64,000 nucleotides of DNA from positions 53,677,712 to 53,741,711 of the forward strand of contig CM070576.1 in the NCBI GenBank assembly GCA_036346355.1, given 5' to 3'. This document shows positions 46,707 to 58,532 of this stretch, in pieces. Below the pieces are notes generated by a model. That model did no database searches. It saw only the letters and a program-made list of their open reading frames with translations, and was not told where the DNA came from. A program made the translations under genes and the position numbers. The DNA comes from Rhipidocladum racemiflorum (taxonomy: Eukaryota > Streptophyta > Magnoliopsida > Poales > Poaceae). Every line of letters starts with the position of its first letter. Positions within the stretch are counted from its first letter, which is position 1.

Positions 46707-49010
46707 TGTGACACTATGGTTTGGTGTGACGTTATAGAAGGTGAAACTAGAGAATAAAACCTTTCGGCTTAGGGTTTTCTCGCGTTTTTGGGCCGGTTGA
46801 AGTGTTATGTCGCCACGGAGTGTCGTAACCTTATTTAACGTGCATGATAAGGTTAATAACATTATGAGATGTGGAATTAAGGTTAAAACTATAGGATATG
46901 GAGGTTAATAGCTTTTAAGGCGTTTGGGCCGTTTAGGGTTTTGGGCCTTCAGGAGTTTGGGCCTTGGTGGGCTTTGGTGGGATGGAGTAGGTCTCCGTAA
47001 CGGACTAGGATTGGGTGTGGGGGCTGGTAAAAGGGCTCCCCACAAGCCTTTTGGGCGTGCTCCCTCTGCCCTTGGGCGCCCCAACCTCCCCCTCCTAAGC
47101 CCTAGCCGCCACCCCCTCTCCCTCTCCCTCTTGTGCGCCTCCACCTCCCCCTTTGCCCCATTGCTCCCCACCTCTCCACCCCCTCTCCTCCTCCCCCTGG
47201 CTGCCCTAGGGTGGTCTCCACACCTCCGCACCTTGTGGATCCATCCGTTGGAGCGAGGAGCGAGGCGAGGCGTGGAAGCGAGGAAGCGATCCGCGAGGAG
47301 ATCTATTGGAGATTCGTTCGTTGGGCAAAGGTATGATCATGGGGATCCTTGGAATTGATCTAGGTACTGTTCTTAGGGTGATTACCAAGTTTTTAGATCA
47401 ATTGGTGGTGCTGGATTGGAGTTCTTTGGGTTAGATCTAGACGTTGCCACGTTTCTGTTTTCGGGCAGATTGAGCAGCCGGGCTAGGGTTCGAGTTTTCG
47501 TCGATTTAGAATCCGAATCTATCCGTACGGACTTAAAATAAGTTGTAGATAATTTAATTATCTTTCCGTGGACATAAAGTACGTTAAAATCCGATCAGCC
47601 GTTTGAAAGTTATGGCCGTTTTACCGAGCGTGTTAAAATCTGTGACGCGATTGGAACAGATCTCGGTAATCTGTAGATTAGACGACTTTAGAGTCCGAAT
47701 CAGTCTTTCCATATACCTAGAGAAAGTTGGGAAATTTCCTAAGCTACGCGAGGGTGTACTCGTTTAATTCATTCGAAGTCCCAGAACTCAAGTTATGCCT
47801 TTTGCAAGGCTGCTGTCCCGACGGGACAGAACCTCTGTTTTAGGTTTTGCGAGTAGGGAGCAATGTCGGGTTAGATGGGGGTTTGCGTACTGTTTTGTGG
47901 TTATGATTGTGATTGTGTGATACCCCTGTGCAGGAGGTGTGACCCCGGGAGTGCCTTCTACTTCCCGCCAATCCGTTGCACGTGGTTGAGGCAAGTGTGT
48001 TGTGATGGATAGCGATTTGTAGGTTGCTTGTTGAGAATAGATGGAATTGACTACATGATATATGATCACTTGCCATGCTTTTATGATTGCCAATGATATG
48101 ATGAGCATGTTTAATATGTTATGATGCCATGTGTTAATATGTGAGTTAAATATGATGTTGGCATAAATGCATACATGGCATGTTACATGGCTCGGGCGGT
48201 GAGAAAGTCATAACTAGTCCGGGAAGGTCGGTGAGAAAGTTATGACTAATCCGGAAAGCCAATGAGTAAGTCCTACATCGTGATTCCATTCACCGCGGTG
48301 ACCGGACGCGAGGAGTAGGCACCCTCCATCTTCGGGATGGAAGGGGGGAGAGGGTGCACACCGACGGGTGTGTACTCAACCATACCGGTATGAGTTTCCA
48401 AGGAGATATGAGCATTGCATTGCATTGCATGCACAATGATGATGATTTTGTTAAAGTGTTCATGATTGAGATGATATACATGATGTGAGATGTTATTTTC
48501 TATGATATTGTTATTGTTGTCCATTACAATATGTTTGCTGAGTTTCGAACTCACGCTTGTGTTTTATGTTGTTTTTAGGTACTTTGAGATCGGCATGCGG
48601 GAAAAAGGGGTTTAGCTACACTTCTACACGTAGCTCCACCATCATAGTCTATGTTTAATCACTTGGAGACATGATTTTAAGAGTTGTGCCATAAAGTTAA
48701 TGTATGGTTTAATCTAGCATGCTTGTGATCCCTTATTTGCTTCGTTATAGTTTATGAAGTGGTTGAGCGTGGTATTATTGGCGTAGTTTGATGATACATC
48801 CATTTATATGTTTTAGATGTCGTGTGCTATGATATATCTTGCCATGATATTGATATTGTGTTAATTCATGAAAAAACAAAGGAGATGCTGCCGAAATATC
48901 GGTTTTTAGCATATGTACCTTTGCTGGAATTTATGTTTAAATGTGATTTTTAGTTGTTGTTTAGCTTATGTTTGGTAGCATTCGGGCATATTAAATGCCG
49001 GGGTGTTACA
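46707..49010 (-). mobile_element. Solo LTR, TGTAACACC type, reverse copy (2304 bp)
   Basis: Read on the minus strand it starts TGTAACACCCCGGCATT (from 49010) and ends ATAGTGTCACA (at 46707). A perfect CCTCT duplication flanks it (46702-46706 and 49011-49015). It is collinear with 19291-21494 over most of its length (for example CGGGTGTGTACTCAACCAT, CTGTCCCGWCGGGACAG, TAACTTTCAAACGG). Its last ~125 bp before the 3' end differ from the other copy. It has no coding domain. Confidence 0.85.
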
Positions 49011-49015
49011 CCTCT

Positions 49016-51897
49016 CCATCAACCTCAACCCCGAACTTCACCATCATCATTCCCCACATCATCATCAAAACCATCCCCCTCGCCGCCATCACCTTTCCAG
49101 GTATCCATTCCACCAGGTAAACACTATTCTATCTTGCAGTAGCTTAAAGAACATAGTATAGTCACAGGGGGAGGAGGAAGAAAGAAAGGGGAGGGTAGAG
49201 AAGAGAAGGAGAAGAGGAGAAAAGGATAAGAACCAGGAGAGGAGGAGGAAACTAAATGAGGAAGTAAAATAAAAAGAGAAGGGGAGAGAAAAGAAAATGG
49301 AAAAATGGGAAGGAGAAGAAAAGAAATGAGGGTAAATAAAATATAAATAAAGAAATAATTAAAAGAGTAAGTTGTATACAGCAAAAGCACCAATAAAGAT
49401 TTACCGTGATGTTAGAAATATATACTAAAAGCAAAAGGAGGGTAAAAGTCAGCGATTAAGCAAATAGAGAGGCAGGTAAAACTAGCTATTGCATAAAAAT
49501 TAAAAACAGGAAAATGATACCCTGTGGAGGTAAATTCATGAACAAAAATTTTAATCAACCACGTAGATTTAAAACACACCAATTTAAAATACGGTAAGAT
49601 AATATCCCAAAATTAAAATACACCAAGTTAAAATGCGATAAATTAATCTATCCCAAATTAAAATACGCAGCCTATTTGTATTAATTTAAAACGAGTCATA
49701 AAAGGATCGAATGCCATAAAATTTACATTAAAGTAAACTACAATTTATTCTACTTAAATGGCCAAAATTGTCAATTTAGCATCATTTGTCAAAAAGGGAT
49801 AAGCTTAAAAGATTTACTCTCCGAATAAACTTATATTTATGCGGAAATCAAGAAACACAGAGGGCAATGGTGATAGAGCAAATAAAGTAAAGGATAAATA
49901 ATATTAATAGCCATCATAATGAACCAATTAGGAAAATAATACTATAGTTGAGTAAGAAAAGCTTGATCAAATTTAATATACAATGCATATCAATTCACGT
50001 ATATATTTATACAGTATTCATTTAACAGAAATCATGATAAAGGCTAATATAAACAGGTGATTAAATAGGAAATTAAAAACTACCAATAATCACCATAATG
50101 ATTAAAATTAGGAAAACCATACATAGACCGACACACCAAATTAGAATACGCCAAATTAAAATATGTCGTATACATGTATAATTCCAACCATAAATCAGGG
50201 AAAGGTTGGACATCCTAAAACACATGAATAATTTGATAGCAGTATTAAATATAGTATTTTGTAATATCAAGAAATAAAATAAATCCAACAGAAGATTATC
50301 TTCTGCAACTGTGTGAGGACGCCTATCTTCACTTTAAGCCAGCAAGCTTCTCTTGATCATATTTGTGAATTTATTTTAAAATATTTTTAGATAAATGTGA
50401 TATCATCAATGTATGGGAAAATATATTTTAAAATAAAACTCTAAATCGGATACGGTTGGAAAGATATTATGAAGAGGAATTGCTGAAGCAATATGATTAT
50501 TGATATGTTGAAATGGCGGTGACGTATTTATATGTATGGTGGGTAGAGGGCACTGATGAGAAGGATTGTTATGCTGGTGGGGCCCTCTATATAGGCTATG
50601 ATATAAGAACAATCAACTACACTCAGGCAATGAGACGTATTCATAGTATCAACCGTAGTGTGTGAAATCAATCAGAAAATATTGTCCTACGAAGGTATTA
50701 TGATCTCCACATTGGGTAAGAGTAGATAACTAGAAGTGTGAAGTTATGATACACTGGGAGGTCCAGTGAAGGACACCAAAAATCAGTTACAGTTGGGGCT
50801 AAGTATCATTACTGTTGCGGTAGTATGGTACAACTAGTATGTGGTGAGTTGGTGGGGAACGTTAGTGAAGGACACCACATCTAGTCGTCATGCCATGGTT
50901 GGAGATCTAATACTGGAATAGTGATGAACATTCTGGGGCCTCACAGGATCGGGTCACTATGGGTTAAATGGTATAAACCTGCGTAGATTAAAATCATGAA
51001 TTCATGCATGTCTCCTGGATTGGAGGCCACGGAAGCTAAGTCTGCCTTTATATATGAGTGCTAGCTAGATATTTTTATAATTAAAATATACAACCCTTAA
51101 AGAAAACCCAAGACCAAATTTTTGTAAAAAAAAAAAGGAATTTGAGGAAAGGTGTACATTGGAAGGTCATGAGGGAATTAAATTCATTTATAGCATTTAC
51201 TACTAATGCTTGATGAGTACTTTTGTACTTACTTTGGCTAAAGCCCCCATTTGCTTACAAAATAGCTACGATGGTTAAGCGTCTGGTTGAGACACGGATC
51301 CTAATAGACTCGCTTTCGAGGCACAATGTGAGGGTTACCCGTAGGATTAGATCTACGAGGAGGTAGACTACCAAGAGGGTTAAGATGTTGGGTAGAGTAT
51401 ACATTAGTTTCGACAGCCTTAGGGTAATTAGTACTTTTGTAATATATTTTTTTGTCCTTGAATCTTATATATAATTAATGTACTGAATTTGTAGTCTACG
51501 TGGCAATTGAATGTAATAAGTTTCTATTTCAGTCTCTAATTACTGTTTCTGTTGCAATACTTTGAACACGACATATTAACAGTTAAAAACATCAGGTACG
51601 CTCAATGTTTTGATAGTTAGTATGCTGAGATTCGTGTAATTTTCTTAAAGTAATAGCAATACTAATGTCGTTACCCTAGGTTAATTACATGGATCGTGTT
51701 ATCACTATCCATACCGCCCCATGCATATCAGTATATTATTCCTCCTCCCATGCAAGTGTTCGTAAAGCTTTGAGTACTCTCTTGTAGCTTTGTGGATGTT
51801 GATGTGATCAGATGCCAAATAGTATTCTATATCCGGAGAGACCAAGCGACCCCCTCCAAAAAAAGCCTCACCAATACCTCTTCATGATGCTTGTAAC
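49016..51897. other. AT-rich unclassified region, possibly an old retroelement
   Basis: No coding domain. Notable pieces are a purine-rich tract (49163-49330), repeated words CCAAATTAAAATACG (49590-50160), and a CTCTATATAGGC TATA-like site (about 50584-50595) followed by pyrimidine/purine-poor sequence that could be an LTR promoter. No LTR boundaries were found. Confidence 0.35.
49163..49330 (+). repeat. Long polypurine tract
   Basis: About 165 bases that are nearly all A or G on the plus strand, with only scattered pyrimidines (GGGGGAGGAGGAAGAAAGAA at the start). It lies just right of the solo LTR insertion. Confidence 0.85.
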
Positions 51898-52849
51898 TAT
51901 GGTTGAAAACATAACGGAAAGTTTTCGATCATTTCGAGAAAAAAAAACAGAAACGGAAGCCTTTTTCGGAAACGAAAACAGAAACGAAAAATACCAGCAC
52001 AGAAACGAAATGGAAACATAAATTTCTTATCGAAAACGGAAACGGAAACATGGAGCTAATTCCGACGAAAACAAAAAATTCGTATAAGCGAAACTGAAAA
52101 TTAAAAACAAAAATGGGCTGAAAAGAGAAACGAGCTTCTCCCAAAAAGGAAAAAGGAAACGAGCTTCTCCCAAAAAGGACAAGGGAGAATTTATATTTAT
52201 TTTTAAATTAAAACAATTTTAAAAATACAAATAGCTTTATAGAAAATATCAAATAGAGTTAAAAAATTCAGAAAAAATTCTCAAAAATACTTTGAAACAT
52301 TTTGAACCTAGGAAAATTATTTTTATCATAAAATTTTTTTATGAATAAATTAATTTCATAAATCTAAAAAATAGCAAAATAGTATTTATAAACTCCAGAA
52401 AATCCAGGATAAATCTCAGAAAATCATAAATGAATATCGAATAATAATATGCAAATTTTAGGGCGTTACACCTTTGTAGTTGGTGGAGCAAGAGGATATC
52501 AATAGTAATGATATGGAAGAGAACATAATAGTCTGATATGAGGAACAAATAACGAGTCTTGAACTAACAAACTTGAAAAAAAAAATCTTGTGATATCGAT
52601 GAACATAATATTATTTTTATGTCCACCTTGAAGGTAGAATGAGTTACATTGATCTTGTAATCTTGCATATTATGATTATGTACTTTATTCTTGTGGAATT
52701 TTTTGTTGTCGTTTTCGTATCCGCTCCGTTCCGTATCGTATCCGTTTTTGTCACTATCTTTTTCGAGATTTTCAATTTCGTCTCCATTATTGTTAAAAAA
52801 ATTATGAAAACAAAAATAAAACAGCCATTTACAAACGTTTTCATTCCTA
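51898..52849 (-). mobile_element. GAAAACGG-family element, full-length-looking copy
   Basis: The left end TATGGTTGAAAAC and the right end CGTTTTCATTCCTA (inverted TAGGAATGAAAACG) bound 952 bp. Both subterminal regions are full of GGAAACGAAAA/TTTTCGTTTCC words. The minus-strand interior matches 63329-64000 block by block (TACATAATCATAATAT, TCCACCAAYTACAAAGGTGT, AACGYCCTAAAATTT). The terminal TAGGRATGAAAACG resembles hAT ends, but no 8-bp duplication is visible. It is non-coding. Confidence 0.65.
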
Positions 52850-52926
52850 TCCGATAGCATCTTATTTGTGTGTTTTTTAATGGAAAAATCCCGACGAATG
52901 CGTTACGTGTACTCCTACCTTGTGTA

Positions 52927-53151
52927 TGTTAGGAAACCGGTTGTCGTATCCTATATGGACTCTTCCTTATCTCTAAGCAGAACCGCTATATATATAGGAG
53001 GCAGGGGGTCACCCCATTGTACGGAGAAGCATACAGAATAATAAAGCAGACCCGGTTCCTCCTCATATTGTGTCTCTCGTCCTCTCTCTCTGTTCTCCAG
53101 TTTAGATCTATTAGGCAACCCCGGACTATTCGATAGCGAGGTTGTCTAACA
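52927..53151 (+). repeat. 5' LTR (225 bp)
   Basis: TGTTAGGAAACCGG...GTTGTCTAACA. It has a CTATATATATAGG TATA region (about 52989-53000), an AATAAAGC polyadenylation-type signal (53038-53045) and a CT-rich stretch before the end. Identical to 59544-59768 by eye. Confidence 0.95.
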
Positions 53152-53165
53152 CGTTATCAGCACGA
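53152..53165 (+). promoter_or_regulatory. Presumed primer-binding region
   Basis: CGTTATCAGCACGA follows the 5' LTR directly, the place where a tRNA primer must anneal. AACACGTTATCAGCACGA after the LTR is familiar from plant copia elements. I cannot assign the tRNA. Confidence 0.5.
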
Positions 53166-55075
53166 AGCTCTACCCGGAGAATTGATTGAAAGGTGAGAAA
53201 GGTGAGAATACGAGGATTAATCTAATCGCTCGTTTGAATCTATTTTTGCATTAAATCTATGTGGCACGAAGCTACGACATGTAGAAATTGTACGTTTTAT
53301 AGCATGAAGCTATATGGCAAACTACAGTACAAGCATGAAACTAATTTCGCGGCCACGAAGCGCCGCTCTGCGCCGCGGCCACGCAGGTCGCTATAGAATC
53401 GAGAACCCCGCTGAACGTAGCGCACAAAGCCGCAACATGAAGTTCCAATCGGCTCAAAGCCGTCCTGCTGCTCGGCAACACGCACACCGGCTCCTCGACG
53501 TGCGTCTGGCCCGGCGCTTGAAGTGACGAAACGGCGGGCTCGGCCGAAGCAGATGAAACCGCCAAGATCCCGAGGCCCGACCAGAAGCGCCGACGAAGCA
53601 CTTTGCACGAAGCAAAGCCGCCGCGATTACCGAATGGCTGCCGCGTCGCACATAACGTACTGTCGCGAAGACTCCGGCTGGCTGACCGCACCGCACGAAG
53701 CGCCCGGCCAGCTTCGGCCTCCTACCGCGGCGCGACCGCGAGACTTCGGTCGTGCCAAGACACCGCCGCCGCCGTGAGCTCGCCGCGCCGCCGCCGGTGG
53801 TCGCCCTATCTGACTCGAAGCCACGGCCCGACCACTTTGCTCGATTTACCACCGTCGTACCAGACCAGAAGCGGCGCAGCACCACTTGTCCATGCGCGCG
53901 CGAAACTGCCGACCGCTCCAAAGCCGTAGCCCGCCGGCCGGATCAGTGAACATGGACTAGAAGTCCTAGACCGCATCAGGGCCCAAGCCAGACCATCGCA
54001 CGCAGCACGCTGGCTTGGGTTTGCCCGCCGCCGCTCTGGTTTCCGCGCCATCGCTGCCTGGCATCCCGCGACACGAAGTCGCACCAAGCTTGTCCCGTCG
54101 GACTCGCAGGCTGCTACCTCCCGGCTGGTGCCGCCGATTCGGCCGACCGCTCGATGCACCGACGTCGCGCTTCCCGGCCTGCGCCGCCTCCCGGTGCCGT
54201 TGCTCGGCCAGCAGTACTGGATCTGCGGCGCCCACCGCCAGAGCCGAGCTAGCCTCGGATGGATGCCACCGCTACCGCGGGCGCGTGCCCCGAGCCGGCT
54301 GGCTGCACCTCCTTCCCGATTGGCACAAAGAAGCCAAGCTTCTGGACTTGAAGTCCACAACTCCAAAGGATTTAGATGCAATCCAGTGGAATCCGGATGG
54401 GATAGGGCACATGGCAGGGGAAATGACATTTTTACCCCGTCGTATTTTTGTGAAAGATCGTTCTGGATCTTGCTGGCTTTACGAAGGTCAAGGTGAGATC
54501 TTACATGCATTGTAATCCTTTTTTTTGTTGTTGTTCATTTCCGAAGGCCATCATGATCCTTGCCAAGAAAAGCACGTAGCATAGGAAATAGAAAATATTT
54601 GAAAAGAATCGGTAATTCTGAAAATTAAATAGTAATTCGAAAAAAAAATTGAATAAAATTCCCAGAAAATTATGGAAAATTGCTAGAAAATTTCTGAAAA
54701 TTATTTGGATCTGTTTTTAATTTTCTAGCATTATCTTGCAGCATTTATGAATAATTTATGAATAGTTGCATGTATTTTCGCATTAAGTACCTTGTTTAGA
54801 ATACCGAAAATTCATGATAATTTATTTTCCGTATTTATGAATTCATGAATTGTGCAATTATTGATCTGTTCCATGCATTGTATTTATTGCTTTTATATAA
54901 TACATTGAAAATTCAAGCGCGCTGCACGAAGCGGCCACCGTCGCGCCAGGAAGGCCGACGCGCATGGAACTGAATGCACCACGCGCATGAAGCCGCGTTA
55001 AAACCGATCGCACGAAGCCGATCGTGCATATGAATCTGATCATTTGCACGAAGCCGATCACCTACATGCACGTAG
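53158..55075 (+). repeat. Leader with reiterated CAYGAAGC motif
   Basis: The word [G/C]CA[C/T]GAAGC or a one-base variant recurs about 14 times between the LTR and gag, for example near 53158, 53264, 53303, 53354, 53607, 53692, 54071, 54917, 54987, 55010 and 55047. The first copy overlaps the primer-binding region. The 53340-54330 part is GC-rich; open frames there, including a 234-codon antisense one, have no domains. Confidence 0.6.
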
Positions 55076-55088
55076 TTGTATTTCTGAA

Positions 55089-55258
55089 TATTTATGAATC
55101 TGTGTATATATGAATCTTGCAGTTATGAATCATGTATTTATGAATTCTGTATTTATGAATCTTATATTTATGAATCTTGTACTTATGAATCCTACATTTA
55201 TGAATCTCGCACTTATGAATCTTGCATCTATGAATCTTGTATTTATGAATCTTGAAAT
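55089..55258 (+). repeat. 15-bp minisatellite, consensus TTATGAATCTTGTAT
   Basis: About eleven tandem imperfect units inside the retrotransposon leader, each containing TATGAAT followed by a variable 6-8 bp tail. It is AT-rich and non-coding. Confidence 0.9.
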
Positions 55259-55408
55259 TATTGCTTTCTTTTAGTTTACTGGATATTCATGAGAATTTGA
55301 TTTATGCATTTATGAATTTTTGCAACCACTCTCTATTAGATTACACAAAGTAATCTAATGAAAGAATCCTATGAATATGTAAATACCTGGCATTGTCATA
55401 TGTGAGTT

Positions 55409-55747
55409 TTGAAGAACTGGCCCGAATGGTCAGAACTATCTCACATGGGCATCAAATGTGAAGATCATGCTTATGAGCAAGAATCTCTGAATTGCCATCG
55501 GTTTAGGGTCCTCGAAAGACAAGTAACCTATTGCCGAGCAAAACGATCAAGTTTTGTGCTCCCCAAGTATCACTTTTCAGCCACTGTGAAGAATGAATAC
55601 ATGGCTGAGGTGAGTACACTTGAGTTACGGACTGCACTTCAGAAGCAGTTCGAGAAGCTCAAGTACGCTATCTTGCTCCAAGAACAGCAAGATTGGGTTC
55701 GCCTGAAGTTTGCAGGCTACAGAATAGTGGTTGTTAATGAATTTTGA
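55409..55747 (+). pseudogene. Gag remnant of the copia element
   Basis: A 112-codon stretch whose C-terminal third (from about 55631: TALQKQFEKLKYAILLQEQQ, then DWVRLKFAGYR) matches the mid-gag helical region of copia elements. It stops soon after, and no zinc-knuckle (CX2CX4HX4C) is found before the protease, so the rest of gag is deleted. The N-terminal two thirds are not recognisable. Confidence 0.7.
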
Positions 55748-55914
55748 ATAATGAATTGTAAGCTCTTGAAGAGCATACATTTTCTTTTCTCATGAATAGA
55801 ATTTCAATTTATTCTTTATTCCAGTATTCTATATTTTTAAGCAATATTTAAATTACTTTGCCACTATATGATTAGAATTATATTTCTTTTCATTTAGATA
55901 TTGTGTAGCGCCCA

Positions 55915-56184
55915 ATGGAGGTGATATGTATTGTTCATAGTGGCACAACAAATACCATCTTAAGAGAGTCGAAATACTTCCAGACGATCACGAAGAATGC
56001 TGGAAGGATAATGAAAATCGCAGGAAGCGATACGCATATAATAAGCTCAGGAAGAGCCACAGTTATATTGCCAATGGGTACAACTTTGGTAATTGATGAA
56101 GCCTCCTTGTACCCTGAATCAACACGCACTCTCTTAAGTTTTAACAGATATCCGCGCCAATGGGTTTCACGTAGAAACCAATGA
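55915..56184 (+). pseudogene. Aspartic protease remnant of the copia element
   Basis: Reads CIVHSGTTNTILRESKYF, then IAGSDTHIISSGRATVILPM and LYPESTRTLLSF, the copia protease fold. The catalytic triplet is HSG (residue 8) where the family has an aspartate, so the enzyme should be inactive. The frame shifts near 56145 and ends at 56184. Confidence 0.85.
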
Positions 56185-56465
56185 AGAAAATGGCAAATAG
56201 CATTTTTGCATTATGAAGCACGCGGAGTATGAAAAATGGTATTAAGAAAAATATCCCTCATATGAATCTGGGTTGTACTACACGATAATCAATGCACACG
56301 CAGTGTATACTTATTTGAAGACTGTATTTAGAAGCTCTGGATTATTTTCTTTATGACATTGTATATTTAGGTCATCTTGGTCTTAGAATTATGAGAAATA
56401 TAGTTAACAACTCACAAGGTCATGGCATTAATGTTAAAATTTTTTCCCAAATCACGAAGATTTTG

Positions 56466-57076
56466 TGTGCCATGCATGTGCCACCGGGAAATTAATAACT
56501 AGGCCCTCTATTATGAAAGTGCAACATGAAATCCCCGCATTCCTGGAATGCATTCAGGGGGATATTTGCGGCCCGATTCAGCCATTATCGGGGCCGTTTT
56601 CGGTATTTTATGGTGCTCATTGATGTTTCCTGGAAATGGTCGCATACATGTTTGCTGTCAACAAGGAATCATAATTCACAAAGTTGATCTCGCAGATCAT
56701 CAGAATTAAGAATGTTTTTCCTGATCATCGCGTGAAGTCCATTCGAATGGACAATGCCAGCGAATTTACTTCCAAGGCATTTGATGATTATTGCACAGCA
56801 ACTGAAATAACTATTGAGCACTCTGTACCGCATGTCCATACGCAAAATGGACTAGCTGAAGTACTAACAAAGAGGATTAAGTTCATTGCTAGACCGCTCT
56901 TGCAGAGTTGTAACTTGCCCAACAATTGTTGGGGACACGCAGTCCTGCACGCAGCAGCACTAATCAATTATAGACCATCGGCCTACAACATCCATTCAAC
57001 CATGCAAACTAGTGCATTGGGTCATCCTGAAGAATTGAATGTATGGTATATGTACCTATACCACCCCCACAAATGA
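56466..57076 (+). pseudogene. Integrase remnant of the copia element
   Basis: Starts with the zinc-binding tail CHACATGKL of the GAG-pre-integrase domain. The first catalytic Asp is in QGDICGPIQPL. A frameshift follows at about 56600-56680. The second half (56684-57076) has the second Asp (RMDNASEF) and the Glu (NGLAEV), so all three acidic residues survive but in broken frames. Confidence 0.85.
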
Positions 57077-57698
57077 ATCGCAATGGGCCCTCTCCGCAAG
57101 TGCAGGATATACGTTGGTTATGAGAATGCATCCATAATCGTGTATTTGGAACCCTAGCGGAGATTTGCATACAGCCCGATTCGCTAATTGCATTTTTTTT
57201 GACGAGGATCGCTTTCCCGTCATTAGGGGGAGGAAATGAACCATTGGATGAAAATGCCGGGAAATCATATAGCATTCCATTGGGATCCCCGTGCATGACC
57301 CTCGCACTAATGAAGCAAATCATGAAGTCAAGAAGACAATCGATTTGCAGAATTTAGCAAATGAACTGCCTGATCATTTTTGTGATCTGAATAGCGTGGT
57401 TAAGTCGCATATACCAGCAAGAAATGCACCAGAGAGGGTGGAAATACCAAAGAAAGCAGAAGGTATCCCTCATCCTGTTCAGAGGCCTCATAGAAAAAGA
57501 ACAGGAAATCTGGCTTCTCAAACCCAAAGTACCCGGAGACGTCTGGGGAAAACTGGGCAAGAGGACTTACCACAGCCAATCACAAAAGTGCCCCAAAGCA
57601 AGAAGGGGAGCCAGTTGAGACCTAGCACTGGAAAGAAGCCTGTGGAAAAGGCAATTCCAGATTAGAATCTTCCATTGGAATAAGCCGCCGGAAATAAT
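57077..57698 (+). pseudogene. Integrase C-terminus and linker, degraded
   Basis: The stretch still shows broken copia linker features and a Lys/Pro/Arg-rich hydrophilic region (57291-57665, with VEIPKKAEGIPHPVQRPHRK). Stops at several points separate it from both integrase and reverse transcriptase. Confidence 0.6.
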
Positions 57699-58532
57699 GT
57701 GTGCGCACACATTGGCGGAGAAAAGCTAAAGGAACTTGCTTCTAGAATGAGAAATAGCAATGAAGAGCAAGTAGAAGTGCATGAAGCACCCCATGACGAA
57801 ATGGCCATAAATTTTGTAACAATAGGAGAATCTATGAAAGGAGCAACAACCATTGCAAGGCTTGTTGTTCAAGGTTTCACTCAACGTCCTAGGGTTGATT
57901 ATGAAGAAACCTATTCTCCGGTCATGGGTGGAATTACCTTTAGATACTTGATCTCAATGGCAGTCAACTTGAAGTTGAGAATGAAGCTAATGGATGTTGT
58001 CACAGCATATTTGTATGGAAACTTGGACTCGGAGATATACATGAAAATACCGGAAGGTATCCCTATCCCGAACCAAGACAGAGCAAACAGAAACCTATAC
58101 AGTGTAAAATTGGAGAAATCACTGTATGGACTGAAGCAGTCAGGAAGAATGTGGTACAATCGCTTGAGTGACTTTCTCTGCAAGAAAGTCTACACGAATA
58201 GCGAAGATTGTCCATATGTATTTATACAACGATCCACGAATGGATTTTGTATAATCTCCGTCTATGTAGATGACTTGAACATCATTGGGACGGATGAAGA
58301 AATTGAAGAAGCATGCGCATACTTGAAATCTGAGTTTGAAATGAAAGACTTGGGTAAAACCAAGTTCTATTTAGGCTTGCAGCTTAAACATGTCCAAGGC
58401 GGAATCTTGGTACACCAAGCATCCTACACGCAGAAAGTGTTGGAGAAGATTCGGCTTTGGAAAGGCATACCCCGCAAAGACCCCAATGGTCGGAAGGTCA
58501 CTCCAAGCAGACCTAGACCCATACAAGCCTAG
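57699..58532 (+). pseudogene. Reverse transcriptase remnant of the copia element
   Basis: 277 codons with the copia RT order: ARLVVQGFTQRPRVDYEETY, YSPVM, KLMDVVTAYLYG (catalytic Asp, residue 99), SLYGLKQSGRMWYNRLSDFL, YVDDLNIIG (catalytic Asp pair, residues 191-192) and FEMKDLGKTKFYLGLQ. The catalytic residues are kept, but the frame is lost around 58465 and continues in another frame. It appears to be the best-preserved domain of the element. Confidence 0.9.

Noticed and set aside
53806..54510. 234-codon antisense open frame in the copia leader
   Set aside because: GC-rich leader, opposite to the element's sense, with no domain and no protein-like conservation cue.
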